Origin: Desulfosporosinus shakirovi
GTDB lineage: Bacteria > Bacillota > Desulfitobacteriia > Desulfitobacteriales > Desulfitobacteriaceae
NCBI RefSeq assembly: GCF_020595055.1
Contig: NZ_JAJDOO010000003.1
Coordinates: 1 to 64,000, forward strand
Direction of reading: 5' to 3'
DNA length: 64,000 bases
A program made the translations under genes and the position numbers. The notes below the pieces were generated by a model. That model saw only the letters and a list, made by a program, of their open reading frames with translations. It was not told where the DNA came from and did not search any database. Positions 44,871 through 54,540 of this stretch are shown piece by piece (position 1 is the stretch's first letter; every line of letters begins with the position of its first letter).

Positions 44871-45707
44871 ATGATAATGACAAGGACAGAGCATAATGTG
44901 AGAAAGAAAATGCTTCAACTCCTTGTCTTTTCTTCCCTTCTTTTATTACTCCTCCTCCTACTCAGCTTTATCTTGAGCGATGAAAACCTGCGCCTGAGCT
45001 CCGCCGGAAAAAACCTGCCGCCTAGTCTTGAACACCTCTTTGGTACAGATTGGCTGGGTCGGGATATGTTTACGCGAACCCTCAAGGGGCTGCGCTTATC
45101 CTTGGCAGTGGGAGCCTTTGCTTCAATAATGAGTGTGATTGTGGCAACTGTCATGGGAATCTGCGCCGCGACCTTCGGCAAAGTAGTGGATAATACAGTC
45201 TCCTGGGTCATCGACCTGTTCATTGGCATGCCCCACCTGGTTTTTATGATTTTGATCTCCTTCATCGCCGGCGGCGGAATTAAGGGGATCGTACTGGGAG
45301 TTTCCTTAACCCATTGGATGTCCCTGGCTCGGGTCGTGCGCTCAGAGGTCCTGCAGATCAAGCATTCCGAATATATTCAGATTTCCCAAAGCTATGGAAA
45401 ATCCCCCTGGTTTATTGCCAGAAAACATATACTACCCTTTGTACTTCCCCAAATTATGATTGGCTTTCTGCTGATGTTCCCTCATGTCATTTTACATGAA
45501 GCAGCCCTGACCTTTTTGGGCTTCGGCCTTTCTCCCCAGACTCCTGCCATCGGTATTATTCTCTCCGAGGCCATGAGCCATATTTCCACCGGGAAATGGT
45601 GGCTGGTTTTCTTCCCCGGAGTGCTGCTGGTGGTTGTGATTAAGAGCTTTGATAACATCGGAGAGCAGCTGCGTATTTTAATGGAGCCTTCCAGCTCCAA
45701 TAAATAG
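44871..45707 (+). CDS. ABC transporter permease, NikC/DppC type
   Basis: It has 278 residues with one N-terminal helix, the DppC-type lead LEHLFGTDWLGRDMFTRTLKG, and the coupling segment HSEYIQISQSYGKSPWFIARKHILP. It starts at ATG 44871 one base after the previous stop (the upstream in-frame ORF overlaps), behind GGGGAAG. Second permease of the cobalamin-regulated system. Confidence 0.9.
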   Translation: MIMTRTEHNVRKKMLQLLVFSSLLLLLLLLLSFILSDENLRLSSAGKNLPPSLEHLFGTDWLGRDMFTRTLKGLRLSLAVGAFASIMSVIVATVMGICAATFGKVVDNTVSWVIDLFIGMPHLVFMILISFIAGGGIKGIVLGVSLTHWMSLARVVRSEVLQIKHSEYIQISQSYGKSPWFIARKHILPFVLPQIMIGFLLMFPHVILHEAALTFLGFGLSPQTPAIGIILSEAMSHISTGKWWLVFFPGVLLVVVIKSFDNIGEQLRILMEPSSSNK

Positions 45708-45718
45708 GAGGATTAAAA

Positions 45719-46477
45719 ATGAGAGCTGGGCAAAAAAAGCCGCTCTTGCAGGTGGATATCCATGAGGGAGAGATTGTGGCTGTGGTCGGCGCCAGCGGTT
45801 CGGGAAAGAGCTTGCTGGCCCATGCCGTGCTGGGGATCCTGCCCGGCAACGCTATTTGTGAAGGACGGATCATCTATCGGGGGGAAGAACTGACGGAAGA
45901 ACGCAAGCTGAGGCTGCGGGGGCGGGAAATCTCCTTCATCCCTCAATCCGTCAATTATCTGGATCCCCTCCTGCGAGTGGGCAAACAGGTCCAGATCGGT
46001 TTGGAGAAAAGCACAGCCCAGCTAAAACAGCGGGAACTGTTCCGGCAGTATGATTTGCAGGAAAGGGACGGCCAGCTCTTTCCCTATGAACTTTCCGGCG
46101 GTATGCTGCGCCGGGTGCTCTTTGCCACCAGTGTTCGGGAAGGTGTCCGGCTGGTCATTGCCGATGAACCCACCCCCGGCATTCACCCCCAAGCCCTGGC
46201 GGAAATTTTAAAGCAGCTCAAAACCTTTGCCGAGGAAGGTGCCAGGGTCATGCTGATTACCCACGACATCATGTCAGCCTTGGAAATTGCCCACCGGGTG
46301 GCTGTCATTAAGGACGGGTGCACCGTGGAGATTGCTGAGGCCTCGGCCTTTGAGGGGAGAGGCGAAGGTCTTAAAACCGAATACACCCAACGACTGTGGA
46401 GTGCCTTGCCGCAAAATGACTTTGATGGGGAGTTTATAGAGAAAGGGGCGGTGGGCCATGGCTTTAGTGGGAAATAA
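45719..46477 (+). CDS. ABC transporter ATP-binding protein, NikD/DppD type
   Basis: It has 252 residues: Walker A GASGSGKS at 28-35, Q-loop FIPQSVNYLDPLL, signature LSGGM, Walker B LVIADEPTPG, H-loop LITHD. The usual N-terminal LEVxxL strand is shortened. It is complete in the nucleotide-binding core. The ATG sits behind TAGGAGG, 11 bases after the permease. Confidence 0.92.
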   Translation: MRAGQKKPLLQVDIHEGEIVAVVGASGSGKSLLAHAVLGILPGNAICEGRIIYRGEELTEERKLRLRGREISFIPQSVNYLDPLLRVGKQVQIGLEKSTAQLKQRELFRQYDLQERDGQLFPYELSGGMLRRVLFATSVREGVRLVIADEPTPGIHPQALAEILKQLKTFAEEGARVMLITHDIMSALEIAHRVAVIKDGCTVEIAEASAFEGRGEGLKTEYTQRLWSALPQNDFDGEFIEKGAVGHGFSGK

Positions 46478-47060
46478 CCTGGGCTTCTATTATCAGAAAG
46501 ACCGCTGGATCTTTAAGAATATCAGCCTTGCCGTCGCCCCCGGCGAAGTGCTGGGCCTGTCCGGCTACAGCGGCTGCGGCAAAACCACCCTGGCCCGGGT
46601 TTTGGCCGGATATGTTTCGTCCCGGGAAGGACGGGTCTCCTTGGATGGGGGCACATGGGGAAAAGGGAAATTTCGGCCGGTGCAGCTTATTTATCAGCAT
46701 CCGGAAAAGGCCATTGACCCCAAATGGCGGATGGGGGAGGTGCTGACGGAAGCCTATAAGCCCGAGCCGGATATTCTGGAGGCTTTTGAGATTCGGGAGG
46801 AATGGCTAAAGCGCTGGCCCATTGAACTTTCCGGCGGTGAATTGCAGCGTTTTTGCATTGTGCGGGCCCTGCATCCCCAGACAAAGTATATCATTGCCGA
46901 TGAGATGACCACCATGCTGGATGCCATTACCCAGGCCAAAATATGGCACAGCCTGCTTAACATCTGTCAAAGCAGAAAGCTCGGCTTGATTGTCGTAAGC
47001 CATGAAAAAAGCCTGCTGGGACGAGTCTGTGACCGGATGTATGAGGTGGGCCATGGCTAA
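46458..47060 (+). CDS. ABC transporter ATP-binding protein, NikE/DppF type
   Basis: It has 200 residues: Walker A GYSGCGKTT at 36-44, signature LSGGELQR, Walker B YIIADEMTTMLD, H-loop VVSHE. It overlaps the previous ATPase gene by 20 bases. It lacks the C-terminal oligopeptide-type extension and is short like NikE. It completes the B12-riboswitch operon. Confidence 0.92.
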   Translation: MALVGNNLGFYYQKDRWIFKNISLAVAPGEVLGLSGYSGCGKTTLARVLAGYVSSREGRVSLDGGTWGKGKFRPVQLIYQHPEKAIDPKWRMGEVLTEAYKPEPDILEAFEIREEWLKRWPIELSGGELQRFCIVRALHPQTKYIIADEMTTMLDAITQAKIWHSLLNICQSRKLGLIVVSHEKSLLGRVCDRMYEVGHG

Positions 47061-47123
47061 TTCCTGCCCAGGTTAAATTATCCTAATTTGCCAAGTCCTG
47101 TGCTTTGCAAGTTCTCCGCTGCT

Positions 47124-47507
47124 TCAAGGATATAATTGGAGATGCCAATAATCAGCTCTGATTCTCTGCCCGGATTTCAATGGTGATGGACAGGGAAAGA
47201 ATCTGATACTCCACTCCGGAAGGATAACCTTTTTCCCTGCCAATGAGATAGTTCCGCTTTGAAAATCCATCGGTTTCTCAAGTATGGCCAAGGCAGCCTC
47301 GGCATCGGGCGCTTCCCGTACAATAAATCCTTCTCTGCTCAATAGAATATGAATGTTCTCCCTGATCTCCGGATCGTCATCCACGATGAGAATCCTTGTC
47401 CCCTCTGTGAGAGGGTGTCCCTCCTTGTTTTGAAAAATGCTCCGTAACAGCTTTGACTGCTGCGATAACCTGCAGATGGAGACGAAGGAACCCTCCTTAA
47501 ATTTCAA
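47124..47507 (-). pseudogene. Response-regulator fragment
   Basis: The centre encodes the first half of a receiver domain (RILIVDDDPEIRENIHILLS and GFIVREAPDAEAALAILEK), but the phosphorylation aspartate region and output domain are absent and the frame runs into unrelated sequence. No start codon lies at the expected place. It is a relic of an OmpR-type regulator. Confidence 0.6.
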
Positions 47508-47975
47508 ACTTCATTCCCATTGAGAAAGCCTGTCCTATGCCAAGCGCATTGTCACGCGCACAAAAAATCACCCCCAACGTCTTCGCGAACGACGGGCAAC
47601 GTCCCATCGCGAAGGCCGATCTTCTTGTCGATAAACGGTTCCTTCGTTAATCGCATAAAGGATTTAAACTCCTTTCGCACTTCACGTGGCGCATTAGGCA
47701 ACACGTGCCAATTGTCCCTTTCATCAACAAAGAATTTGTTGTCTATAAAATTCGATCTTCTAGTGATCATCAAATTTAACTTGCTTTTACACAACTTCAC
47801 GATGCTACCATAATATTTATGCTTTTTAAAGATAGTTGTTTCTCCTTATCAATACTTTTTTTATTCATGATTCTTGTCACACTCATTAGCGCAGGTCTAG
47901 CATCATCAGGCATAAATGGTAATATCAACTTTGTTGCGAAAAATCAATTCAATCGTTTTCATAATTATTATGTAG
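47508..47975. other. Gap downstream of hydrogenase genes
   Basis: A minus frame 47552-47800 starting at GTG (82 codons, containing NWHVLPNAPREVRKEFKSF) looks protein-like but is unrecognised and lacks a strong ribosome site. The hydrogenase maturation protease gene often found after hyaC is not here. Confidence 0.3.
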
Positions 47976-48674
47976 TTACTTTTTTAGAAGCCTCTCTTGG
48001 GTCTCTTCTTCCAGAGCATCCTTGCATATCATAAATTTGTAGCCGTTAACCATTGAAGATATGGTACCGTCATCATCCAAGAGATCTTGGCGGATGACCA
48101 TATAAAGGTGGCTCAATAAGAAAATCGCGTATCCCCAGGCGACCAGGTGGTGAAGATTACGAACCTGATACTCGCCTCGAAAATTAACAACAACCCAGCC
48201 AAACAGGGTTTGCAGAATTCCATTCGGGTTACTGCCTCCGCGCATAGCAAAGCCCGTGAAAATCATAAAAAGACTGGAAATCCAAATGAAGATGAGATAC
48301 ATAAGTTGAGCAAGAGCATTATGACCCACTTTGACTGTATGTTCCGGTGCCAGAAATGTATAGTACTTAAAGGTCGCCACAACATCCTGCCAGAAATCCT
48401 TTTTCCAAAATCGGAATTTTGAGTACTCATTTCCTGCCCAATACCAATACAGCCGAAATAACATATTCGTTGTGAACGCATAGGCGAATACGCCATGCCA
48501 GTAACGCACATTTCCCATAAAAAAGTTCTGAACTGCCTCACCTGGTGACACAAAAATAGGGTATCCGATATACATTCCGGTTAGAAATAAAACTGTAATA
48601 GCCACAGCGTTAACCCAATGAAATAGACGTATTGGAAATTGCCAGACATAGACCTGACGTCTAAGAATACCCAT
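47976..48674 (-). CDS. hyaC: [NiFe] hydrogenase cytochrome b subunit
   Basis: It has 232 residues and four main membrane helices of the Ni/Fe-hydrogenase b-type cytochrome family. Likely haem-ligand histidines lie in IRLFHWVNAVAI, VRYWHGVFAYAF and VRNLHHLVAWGY. It passes electrons from the hydrogenase small subunit to menaquinone. The start is ATG 48674, seven bases after AAGGAGGAG; TTG 48680 is too close. A partial copy lies at 9679-9935. Confidence 0.93.
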   Translation of the reverse strand: MGILRRQVYVWQFPIRLFHWVNAVAITVLFLTGMYIGYPIFVSPGEAVQNFFMGNVRYWHGVFAYAFTTNMLFRLYWYWAGNEYSKFRFWKKDFWQDVVATFKYYTFLAPEHTVKVGHNALAQLMYLIFIWISSLFMIFTGFAMRGGSNPNGILQTLFGWVVVNFRGEYQVRNLHHLVAWGYAIFLLSHLYMVIRQDLLDDDGTISSMVNGYKFMICKDALEEETQERLLKK

Positions 48675-48692
48675 CTTCAAACTCCTCCTTTC

Positions 48693-50402
48693 TTAAAGTA
48701 TCCTAACCTTCAGAATTTCCTCCCCTGTAGGTGTCAATAGATGGGTAGCACAGGCTAAACAGGGATCAAAGGAATGAATGGTGCGAAGCACTTCCAAAGG
48801 CTGGTCTTCGTTGACTATGGGGGTGTCCAGTAACGAGGATTCGTAAGGCCCTTTCTGACCGGAGTCATCTCGTGGGGATGCATTCCAAGTCGTTGGAACC
48901 ACGGCTTGATAGTCACTGACTTTGCCATTGTTAATCTTCACCCAATGTCCTAAGGCTCCCCGGGGTGCCTCTGCAAAGCCAACCCCCTGGGCTTGAGCAG
49001 GCCATTTCTCCGGCTCCCATTTTTCTCCGTTAAAGGTCTGACTGTCCCCTGCTTTAATGTTAGCCACTAAATCCGAATAAAATCCCGCTAATTGATTTAC
49101 TAAGTATTTTGATTCTAAGGCCCGTGCTAGAGTTCGACCCAAGGTGGAGAAGAGAGCTGTCACCGGGAGATCCAAACGCTGAAGGGCATCATCTACCAGC
49201 CCTTTAATCTCTTTGTTTCCTCTGGCATAGGCAATGACAAATCGTGCTAAAGGACCAACTTCCATGGCATGCCCCTGCCAACGTGGTGCCTTAATCCAAC
49301 TGTACCCTTTTTTCTCATCTACGTTAGTATAAGGCGGCCTCGGTCCATCATATGAGGCTTCCGTCTTTCCCTGCCAGGGATGTAATCCCGCTTTAGGATC
49401 GTCGTAACGATACCAAGAATGAGAGACAAATTCTTGGATTTGCTTAGGATCTTTGAGATCGATATCGTACACCTTGCTGAGGTCTCGGTCTAATACAACT
49501 CCACTGGGAAACAAGAAGCTCTCCGGTTCACGGATATCACCGATTGGTATTCCTCCATAAGCCAGGTAATTTCCGCCTCCCCCACCATAAAGATCCTGCT
49601 TGTAAAAACTCGCAATGGCAAAAATATCCGGGATGAGCACCTGATCCACAAAGACTTGAGCCTCATCGATTTTGGTCTTCACCAAATTCAAGCGTTCCAT
49701 ATTAATCACACTATTGTCATCCATGTTTAGGGTACTGGCCATCCCCCCTACTAAATAGTTGGGATGAGGATTTTTCCCACCGAAGATAGTGTGAATCTTG
49801 GCCACTTCTTTCTGCCAGCTTAAGGCTTCTATATAGTGAGCAACCCCCATCAAATTAGCCTCCGGAGGTAAGCGATAGGCAGGATGTCCCCAATAGGCAT
49901 TGGCAAAAATTCCAAGTTGACCGCTTTCGACTAAGGTTTTTACTTTCGTCTGCACATCCCGAAAATAGCCATCCGAGGAGTTAGGCCAGTTAGAGATGGA
50001 TCGGGCCAGCGCACTTGTCTGAACCGGATCAGCCTTAAGGGCACTGACGACATCAATCCAGTCAAAACCATGCAGATGATAAAAATGAATCACGTGGTCT
50101 TGGACAAATTGGGTTGCGGTCATGATATTGCGAATATAATTAGCGTTTTTAGGGATTCGTATATCCAGCGCATCTTCAACCGCTCGAATCGAGGCTAAAG
50201 CATGAATATGGGTACATACGCCACAGATCCTTTGGACAAAGGCCCATACATCTCGAGGATCCCTGTTTTCAACTATTTTTTCAATTCCTCTAAAGACAGT
50301 ACCTGCACTAACCGCATCAATGATGCGATTTCCCTCGACGACTGCCTCAATACGCAAATGTCCTTCGATTCGGGTAATAGGGTCAATTACGATTCTTGTC
50401 AT
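48693..50402 (-). CDS. hyaB: [NiFe] hydrogenase large subunit
   Basis: It has 569 residues. It holds the active-site cysteine pairs: N-terminal RICGVCTHIHALAS and C-terminal DPCLACATH. The 15 residues after that histidine (LLTPTGEEILKVRIL) are the usual propeptide removed by a maturation protease. It is a group 1 membrane-bound uptake type. The start is ATG 50402 (MTRIVIDPITRIEGHLRIE) after AAAGGA, overlapping the small-subunit stop by 20 bases. Confidence 0.95.
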   Translation of the reverse strand: MTRIVIDPITRIEGHLRIEAVVEGNRIIDAVSAGTVFRGIEKIVENRDPRDVWAFVQRICGVCTHIHALASIRAVEDALDIRIPKNANYIRNIMTATQFVQDHVIHFYHLHGFDWIDVVSALKADPVQTSALARSISNWPNSSDGYFRDVQTKVKTLVESGQLGIFANAYWGHPAYRLPPEANLMGVAHYIEALSWQKEVAKIHTIFGGKNPHPNYLVGGMASTLNMDDNSVINMERLNLVKTKIDEAQVFVDQVLIPDIFAIASFYKQDLYGGGGGNYLAYGGIPIGDIREPESFLFPSGVVLDRDLSKVYDIDLKDPKQIQEFVSHSWYRYDDPKAGLHPWQGKTEASYDGPRPPYTNVDEKKGYSWIKAPRWQGHAMEVGPLARFVIAYARGNKEIKGLVDDALQRLDLPVTALFSTLGRTLARALESKYLVNQLAGFYSDLVANIKAGDSQTFNGEKWEPEKWPAQAQGVGFAEAPRGALGHWVKINNGKVSDYQAVVPTTWNASPRDDSGQKGPYESSLLDTPIVNEDQPLEVLRTIHSFDPCLACATHLLTPTGEEILKVRIL

Positions 50403-51483
50403 GGTTTGATTCCTTTCTGTTCTTTTCATGGTTTTTTACAACGGCCGTCATTCCCGCGTGGGCTGCAACTGCGATTCCTGTTAGTCCCAGAATCCCTGCC
50501 CCTATGGTATCCGCATCTTTGCCGATGGCATTGTTAGGGATCGATGCTAAGCGTGTATAAAAGGGAGTATTATCGAAGTAATTGTTTTCTGAACAGCCGA
50601 TACAAGGATGACCTGATTTAATAGGGTAACTCACCCCGTCATTCCATTCTGTAATAGCACAAGCATTATAGGTCGTTGGACCTTTACATCCAATCTTATA
50701 CAGACACCATCCTTGCTTTGCTCCGGCGTCATCGAAGGTCTCCACAAACTGACCGGCATCAAAGAAGGCCCGTCGTACACAATTATCATGAACACGATGT
50801 TGATAGAATGCCTTCGGTCTCCCCAAGTTCGTCAGCTCCGGTATTTTCCCATAGGTAAGATAGTGGACGATGGTCCCTGTAATTACTTCGGCAATGGGAG
50901 GACACCCCGGCACATCAATAACCGGCTTGTTTTTGACAACCTTCCGAATTGGAACAGCTTGGGTAGGATTAGGATAAGCACCTTGTACACAGGCATTTGT
51001 AGCACACGAACCATAGGCAATGACCGCCGCGGCACCATCCGCGACTTCTTTCAGAAGCTCTGTCGATGACTTACCGCCAATAGTACAATAAACTCCCCCA
51101 TCACCTAGGGTTGCGCTTCCCTCTACTATTAATAAGTACGCTCCTGGGTATTCCTTCATCGTCTTTAAGCGAACCTCTTCAGCTTGTTTTCCTGCGGCCG
51201 CTTGTAATGGCTCCATGTAGTCCAAAGAAATCATATTAAAGATCAGATCTGAAATAAGCGGATGGGCAGAGCGCAACAAGGATTCCGTACAACACGTGCA
51301 TTCCTGTAAATTAAGGTAAATCACAGGTAAGCGCGGTTTGCTTTCAAGGGCCTGAACAATCTTAGGGAATTCGGTGGCATCCAGTCCCAGCATAGCACCC
51401 GTTAAGGCGCAGAATTTGAGAAAATCCCTCCTGGTAACTCCTCTGCGACGGGCCAACTGATAATAACTCTCGGATTCTGACAA
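50383..51483 (-). CDS. hyaA: [NiFe] hydrogenase small subunit, Tat-exported
   Basis: It has 366 residues. The N-terminal Tat signal is TRRDFLKFCALTGAMLGLD (twin arginine at 18-19). The proximal cluster begins LNLQECTCCTESLLRS, and distal and medial cluster cysteines follow (HDNCVRRAFFDAG, GCKGPTTYNAC, HPCIGCSENNYFD). A C-terminal membrane anchor (IGAGILGLTGIAVAAHAGM) positions it outside the membrane. The start is TTG 51483 behind GGGAGGG. First gene of hyaABC. Confidence 0.95.
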   Translation of the reverse strand: MSESESYYQLARRRGVTRRDFLKFCALTGAMLGLDATEFPKIVQALESKPRLPVIYLNLQECTCCTESLLRSAHPLISDLIFNMISLDYMEPLQAAAGKQAEEVRLKTMKEYPGAYLLIVEGSATLGDGGVYCTIGGKSSTELLKEVADGAAAVIAYGSCATNACVQGAYPNPTQAVPIRKVVKNKPVIDVPGCPPIAEVITGTIVHYLTYGKIPELTNLGRPKAFYQHRVHDNCVRRAFFDAGQFVETFDDAGAKQGWCLYKIGCKGPTTYNACAITEWNDGVSYPIKSGHPCIGCSENNYFDNTPFYTRLASIPNNAIGKDADTIGAGILGLTGIAVAAHAGMTAVVKNHEKNRKESNHDKNRN

Positions 51484-51634
51484 TCTTAACCCTCCCTCAA
51501 TTCTTGGTTATTCCTAATCAAAGCAAATTCATAGTTATTCTTTGAAATTTGATGGTCAATTATTCCAAACAGCAAATTCAGTCCTTTCGGAATCATCCCC
51601 CTGGAATCTCAAAGGCCTTCAGGACAATAAAATG

Positions 51635-51694
51635 GAGGATGTCTCAATCTATATGAGACATCCTCTGATGGGCTTCGCTGGTGTATACACCAGC
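51635..51694. terminator. Two adjacent perfect hairpins
   Basis: GAGGATGTCTCA/TGAGACATCCTC (51635-51665) and the palindrome GCTGGTGTATACACCAGC (51677-51694) lie between the decayed hydroxylase genes and hyaA. They probably end the hydroxylase transcript before the hydrogenase promoter. Confidence 0.55.
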
Positions 51695-51749
51695 TCTCTT
51701 AGGACTGCAGGTCGCCAGATATTAAGAGCTGTCATCTTAACGAAAAGAA

Positions 51750-52046
51750 TCAGATTCCATTGCTTTCCAGGAAATCCCGCAGCAAATTCATACAGACAGC
51801 CTTGCGATACTCTGCGGAAATTCTCCCCCTGATGGGAAGGATCGCCTGATCATAGGCTCTCAGATATTCTTCCTTAACAGCTTTTTTGGCTTCTTCAATA
51901 GTCTTACCACTAAGCATCGCGTCCAGATCCGGTCGTCTGATCACAACCTCGCTGACTGCCCCGAAGGCAGTCTGACAGTTGAAGATCATGCCACCCTCTG
52001 TCTCAAGAATGCCGGCAAAGGATACCGGATAATAACTCTTTACCAT
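51750..52046 (-). pseudogene. Hydroxylase FAD subunit with internal deletion
   Basis: The 98 residues begin MVKSYYP, the usual N-terminus of CoxM/XdhB FAD subunits, and jump directly to the C-terminal domain (FNCQTAFGAVSEVVIRRPDLDAML). The FAD-binding domain (about 170-190 residues) is gone, so the product cannot bind FAD. The ribosome site AAAGGA and start are retained. Third gene of the decayed set. Confidence 0.8.
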
Positions 52047-52507
52047 AGTCCTTTCCCCTCCTCTGCCGCAATGCTGATTGCCTGGACAATGGCATTATAA
52101 CCGGTACATCGGCAAAGATTCCCGGAAATACCGGCCCGAATCTCAGCTTCCGTAGGGTTAGGTTTTTTCACCAGTATGCATTCAGAGGCCAAAATCATAC
52201 CGGGAATGCAAAACCCACACTGGACAGCACTGACTGAGGCATAGGCCTTGTCCAGCGCAGCAAAACGCTCAGTTTCACGGTAGCCTTCAATGGTGGTAAC
52301 TGTACTCCCTTTAATACTGCCCAGAGCTACCAGACAAGAGTTGACCAGCTGTCCATCCAGAATGACTGAGCAAGCCCCGCATTCACCTTCTTTACAACCA
52401 CACTTAACTCCGGTAATCCGGAATTCCTGGCGCAGGACATCAAGCAAACGCGCGTTTGCTTGGGCCTGCGAGACGACCTCTTGGCCGTTAAGCATAAACT
52501 TGACCAT
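52040..52507 (-). CDS. Molybdenum hydroxylase 2Fe-2S subunit
   Basis: It has 155 residues. The N-terminal plant-type 2Fe-2S cluster is CGCKEGECGACSVILDG, and the C-terminal helical cluster QCGFCIPGMI..GNLCRCTGYNAI. It matches CoxS/XdhC-type small subunits and appears intact. However, its Mo and FAD partners on either side are broken, so it may be an orphan. It overlaps the FAD remnant by seven bases. Confidence 0.92.
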   Translation of the reverse strand: MVKFMLNGQEVVSQAQANARLLDVLRQEFRITGVKCGCKEGECGACSVILDGQLVNSCLVALGSIKGSTVTTIEGYRETERFAALDKAYASVSAVQCGFCIPGMILASECILVKKPNPTEAEIRAGISGNLCRCTGYNAIVQAISIAAEEGKGLW

Positions 52508-53803
52508 TACTTTCCCCCCCTTGTAAAACTCTCATGGTATCTTCCGGCGTGAAGGGCGCTTTATTCAAGTTAACGCCCAGGGCGTTTTCCATAGCTTCTA
52601 CATAAGCCGGAGCCGCACCAACGAGAGGAAGTTCACCGGCACCCTTGGCTCCATAGGGACCGTGGGTATAGGGATTATTCATGATTTTGGTCACAAGATT
52701 GGGCACATCCAGGGCTGTCGGAATGATGTAATCGCTCAAACTGTTGTTGCGGATCATGCCTTGTTCGTTGCAACTCATCTCCTCCATGGAAGCATAGCCA
52801 ATCCCCTGGAGAAAACCTCCCTGCATCTGGCCCAAAATAATATTCATATCCACAGGAACGCCTACATCGAAAGTACCCCAGGCACCCAGAATTTTGGATG
52901 TGGCGGTAAGGGTGTCAACTTCCACTTCGATGGCATTAACTGACCAGGAATAGGTGGGATAAGCATCACCCTTGAATTCTGTAATGCTAAAGGGAATGAC
53001 AAAATCAGGCTCGACGAAATGTTCTTCAATCACTTGTTCTTCCCCTGCTTTCCATTCGTCCTTCAGCCTCTCTGCCGCCCGCCTGAGCAATCCCCCGACG
53101 GTCATCAGGGAACGGCTGGCTACTGTGGGACCTGAGTCAGGAACCCGATCCGTGTCAGGATTATCTATTAAAACCCTATCCAATCCAAGGAAATTCCCAA
53201 AGTATCGGCCACAATTTTGCTGAAGGTCGTTTTCAGGCCTTGCCCGATATCCGAATTACTGGCCAGGATCTCTACCGTCTCATCCGGGTTTTTTCTGATC
53301 CTAACAACGGCCTTAATGATGTCCCGTTCTCCGCTGCCGGTGAAGCCGCAGCCATGGAAGAACATAGACATCCCAATGCCTTTGCGATAGCGGCCTGTCT
53401 GATTTCTGTACTGTCGGCGTTTTTCACGGTAATTAGTCAGCTCATCAATCTGCTCAATCATTTCCGGCAAAGGTACGTGGAAATGATACTTACCGCCGGT
53501 AGACGTAGCATCACCCTGCTTAACCATATACTTTTGTTTTAGTTCCAGGGAATCCAGGCCCATTTCCCTGGCGATATGATCCATCATCATTTCTACAGCG
53601 AAAAAGGTCTGAGGAGCACCAAAACCCCGGTAGGCACCGCAAGGTACAGTACAATCCGGGTAATGCGGGCCCTTGGCCTTGGCAGAGTGCAGCAGCCTCC
53701 CCAAAAGCATACCCTCCGGGACGTGATCATCTACGTATAGAGCACGACCGCTGATTTTAGCATCATGATCCTTTTTCTTCACGGGTTTACTTATGGCCTC
53801 CAT
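52488..53803 (-). pseudogene. Molybdenum hydroxylase large subunit, deleted and frameshifted
   Basis: The N-terminal part (KKKDHDAKISGRALYVDD) joins directly to CGAYRGFGAPQTFFAVEM, omitting roughly 300 residues of the Mo-binding protein. A frameshift near 53175 separates ADTLGISLDW from DNPDTDRVPDSGPTVASRS. The C-terminal part is otherwise complete, including the catalytic-glutamate run YGAKGAGELPLVGAAPAY. Full-length relatives have about 750-770 residues. It cannot make an active enzyme. Confidence 0.85.
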
Positions 53804-53822
53804 AAAGTCCCTCCTCTTTCCA

Positions 53823-54434
53823 TTAATTCTGATCATCCAGGTAGCTTACCAGTTTGTGATAATCTTCCTTTGTGTCTGTATCGATCAGGCAGCCAAGGTC
53901 GTCGACAGGAACTGTTGCAGCCTGGATGGCAAGCTTTTTCCAGACTTCACGCAGCCCCCCTTTTCCTTCAAAATTGAGAATCAGCTCCCGGCATTGCCAG
54001 GCAATCAAGGGCGGATGTTTGCGCTGTCCTTCAATGGTCGGAAAGGCCACCAGGGCCTGAGCTCTGAGCATAGCCTCCTTTACTGCCCTGAATGTCCCTG
54101 TCTGAATGGCCGGCATATCTCCCGGCAGAAGATAAAAAGCAGTACAGGGCTTAAGGGCAGAGACCCCAATTTTTATTGAGGTCAACATATCAGTTTCGGC
54201 ATAGTTGCGATTATAGGCAAATAGCAACCGGGAACCGACGTATTTATCAGCCAGGTAAGCTTCAACTTCTTGAGCCCGATAACCTAAAACGAGAACAACT
54301 TGATTTACGCCGGCACTAAGCATGCTGTCAATACTGCATTCAATCATTGTTTTGTCCTTCAATTTCAAAAGCGGCTTAAAGGCTGGCATACGGCTGGATA
54401 ACCCTGCAGCTAGTATGATGCCATTAACTTTCAT
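53823..54434 (-). CDS. MocA-like molybdenum cofactor nucleotidyltransferase
   Basis: It has 203 residues. The nucleotide loop IILAAGLSSRMPAFKPLLKL is well conserved (LAAGxSxRM..K.LL), and LLPGDMPAIQTGTFRAV is the metal-binding GDMP motif. It probably makes the cytosine-dinucleotide form of molybdopterin used by hydroxylases of this family. It lies between the intact fused hydroxylase and the broken one. Confidence 0.9.
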   Translation of the reverse strand: MKVNGIILAAGLSSRMPAFKPLLKLKDKTMIECSIDSMLSAGVNQVVLVLGYRAQEVEAYLADKYVGSRLLFAYNRNYAETDMLTSIKIGVSALKPCTAFYLLPGDMPAIQTGTFRAVKEAMLRAQALVAFPTIEGQRKHPPLIAWQCRELILNFEGKGGLREVWKKLAIQAATVPVDDLGCLIDTDTKEDYHKLVSYLDDQN

Positions 54435-54540
54435 TCAAATCTCTCGCTTTCTAATGTTCAGTCCATTGATTTTATATGCTTTCGCTTGCTTCTTGCCTTC
54501 TCTTTGCTTATTTCTTACATATTTATTACTTACTTTTTAC

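Noticed and set aside
47819-48034. Plus-strand 71-codon frame with hydrophobic start
   Set aside because: It overlaps the end of hyaC on the other strand and has no ribosome site.
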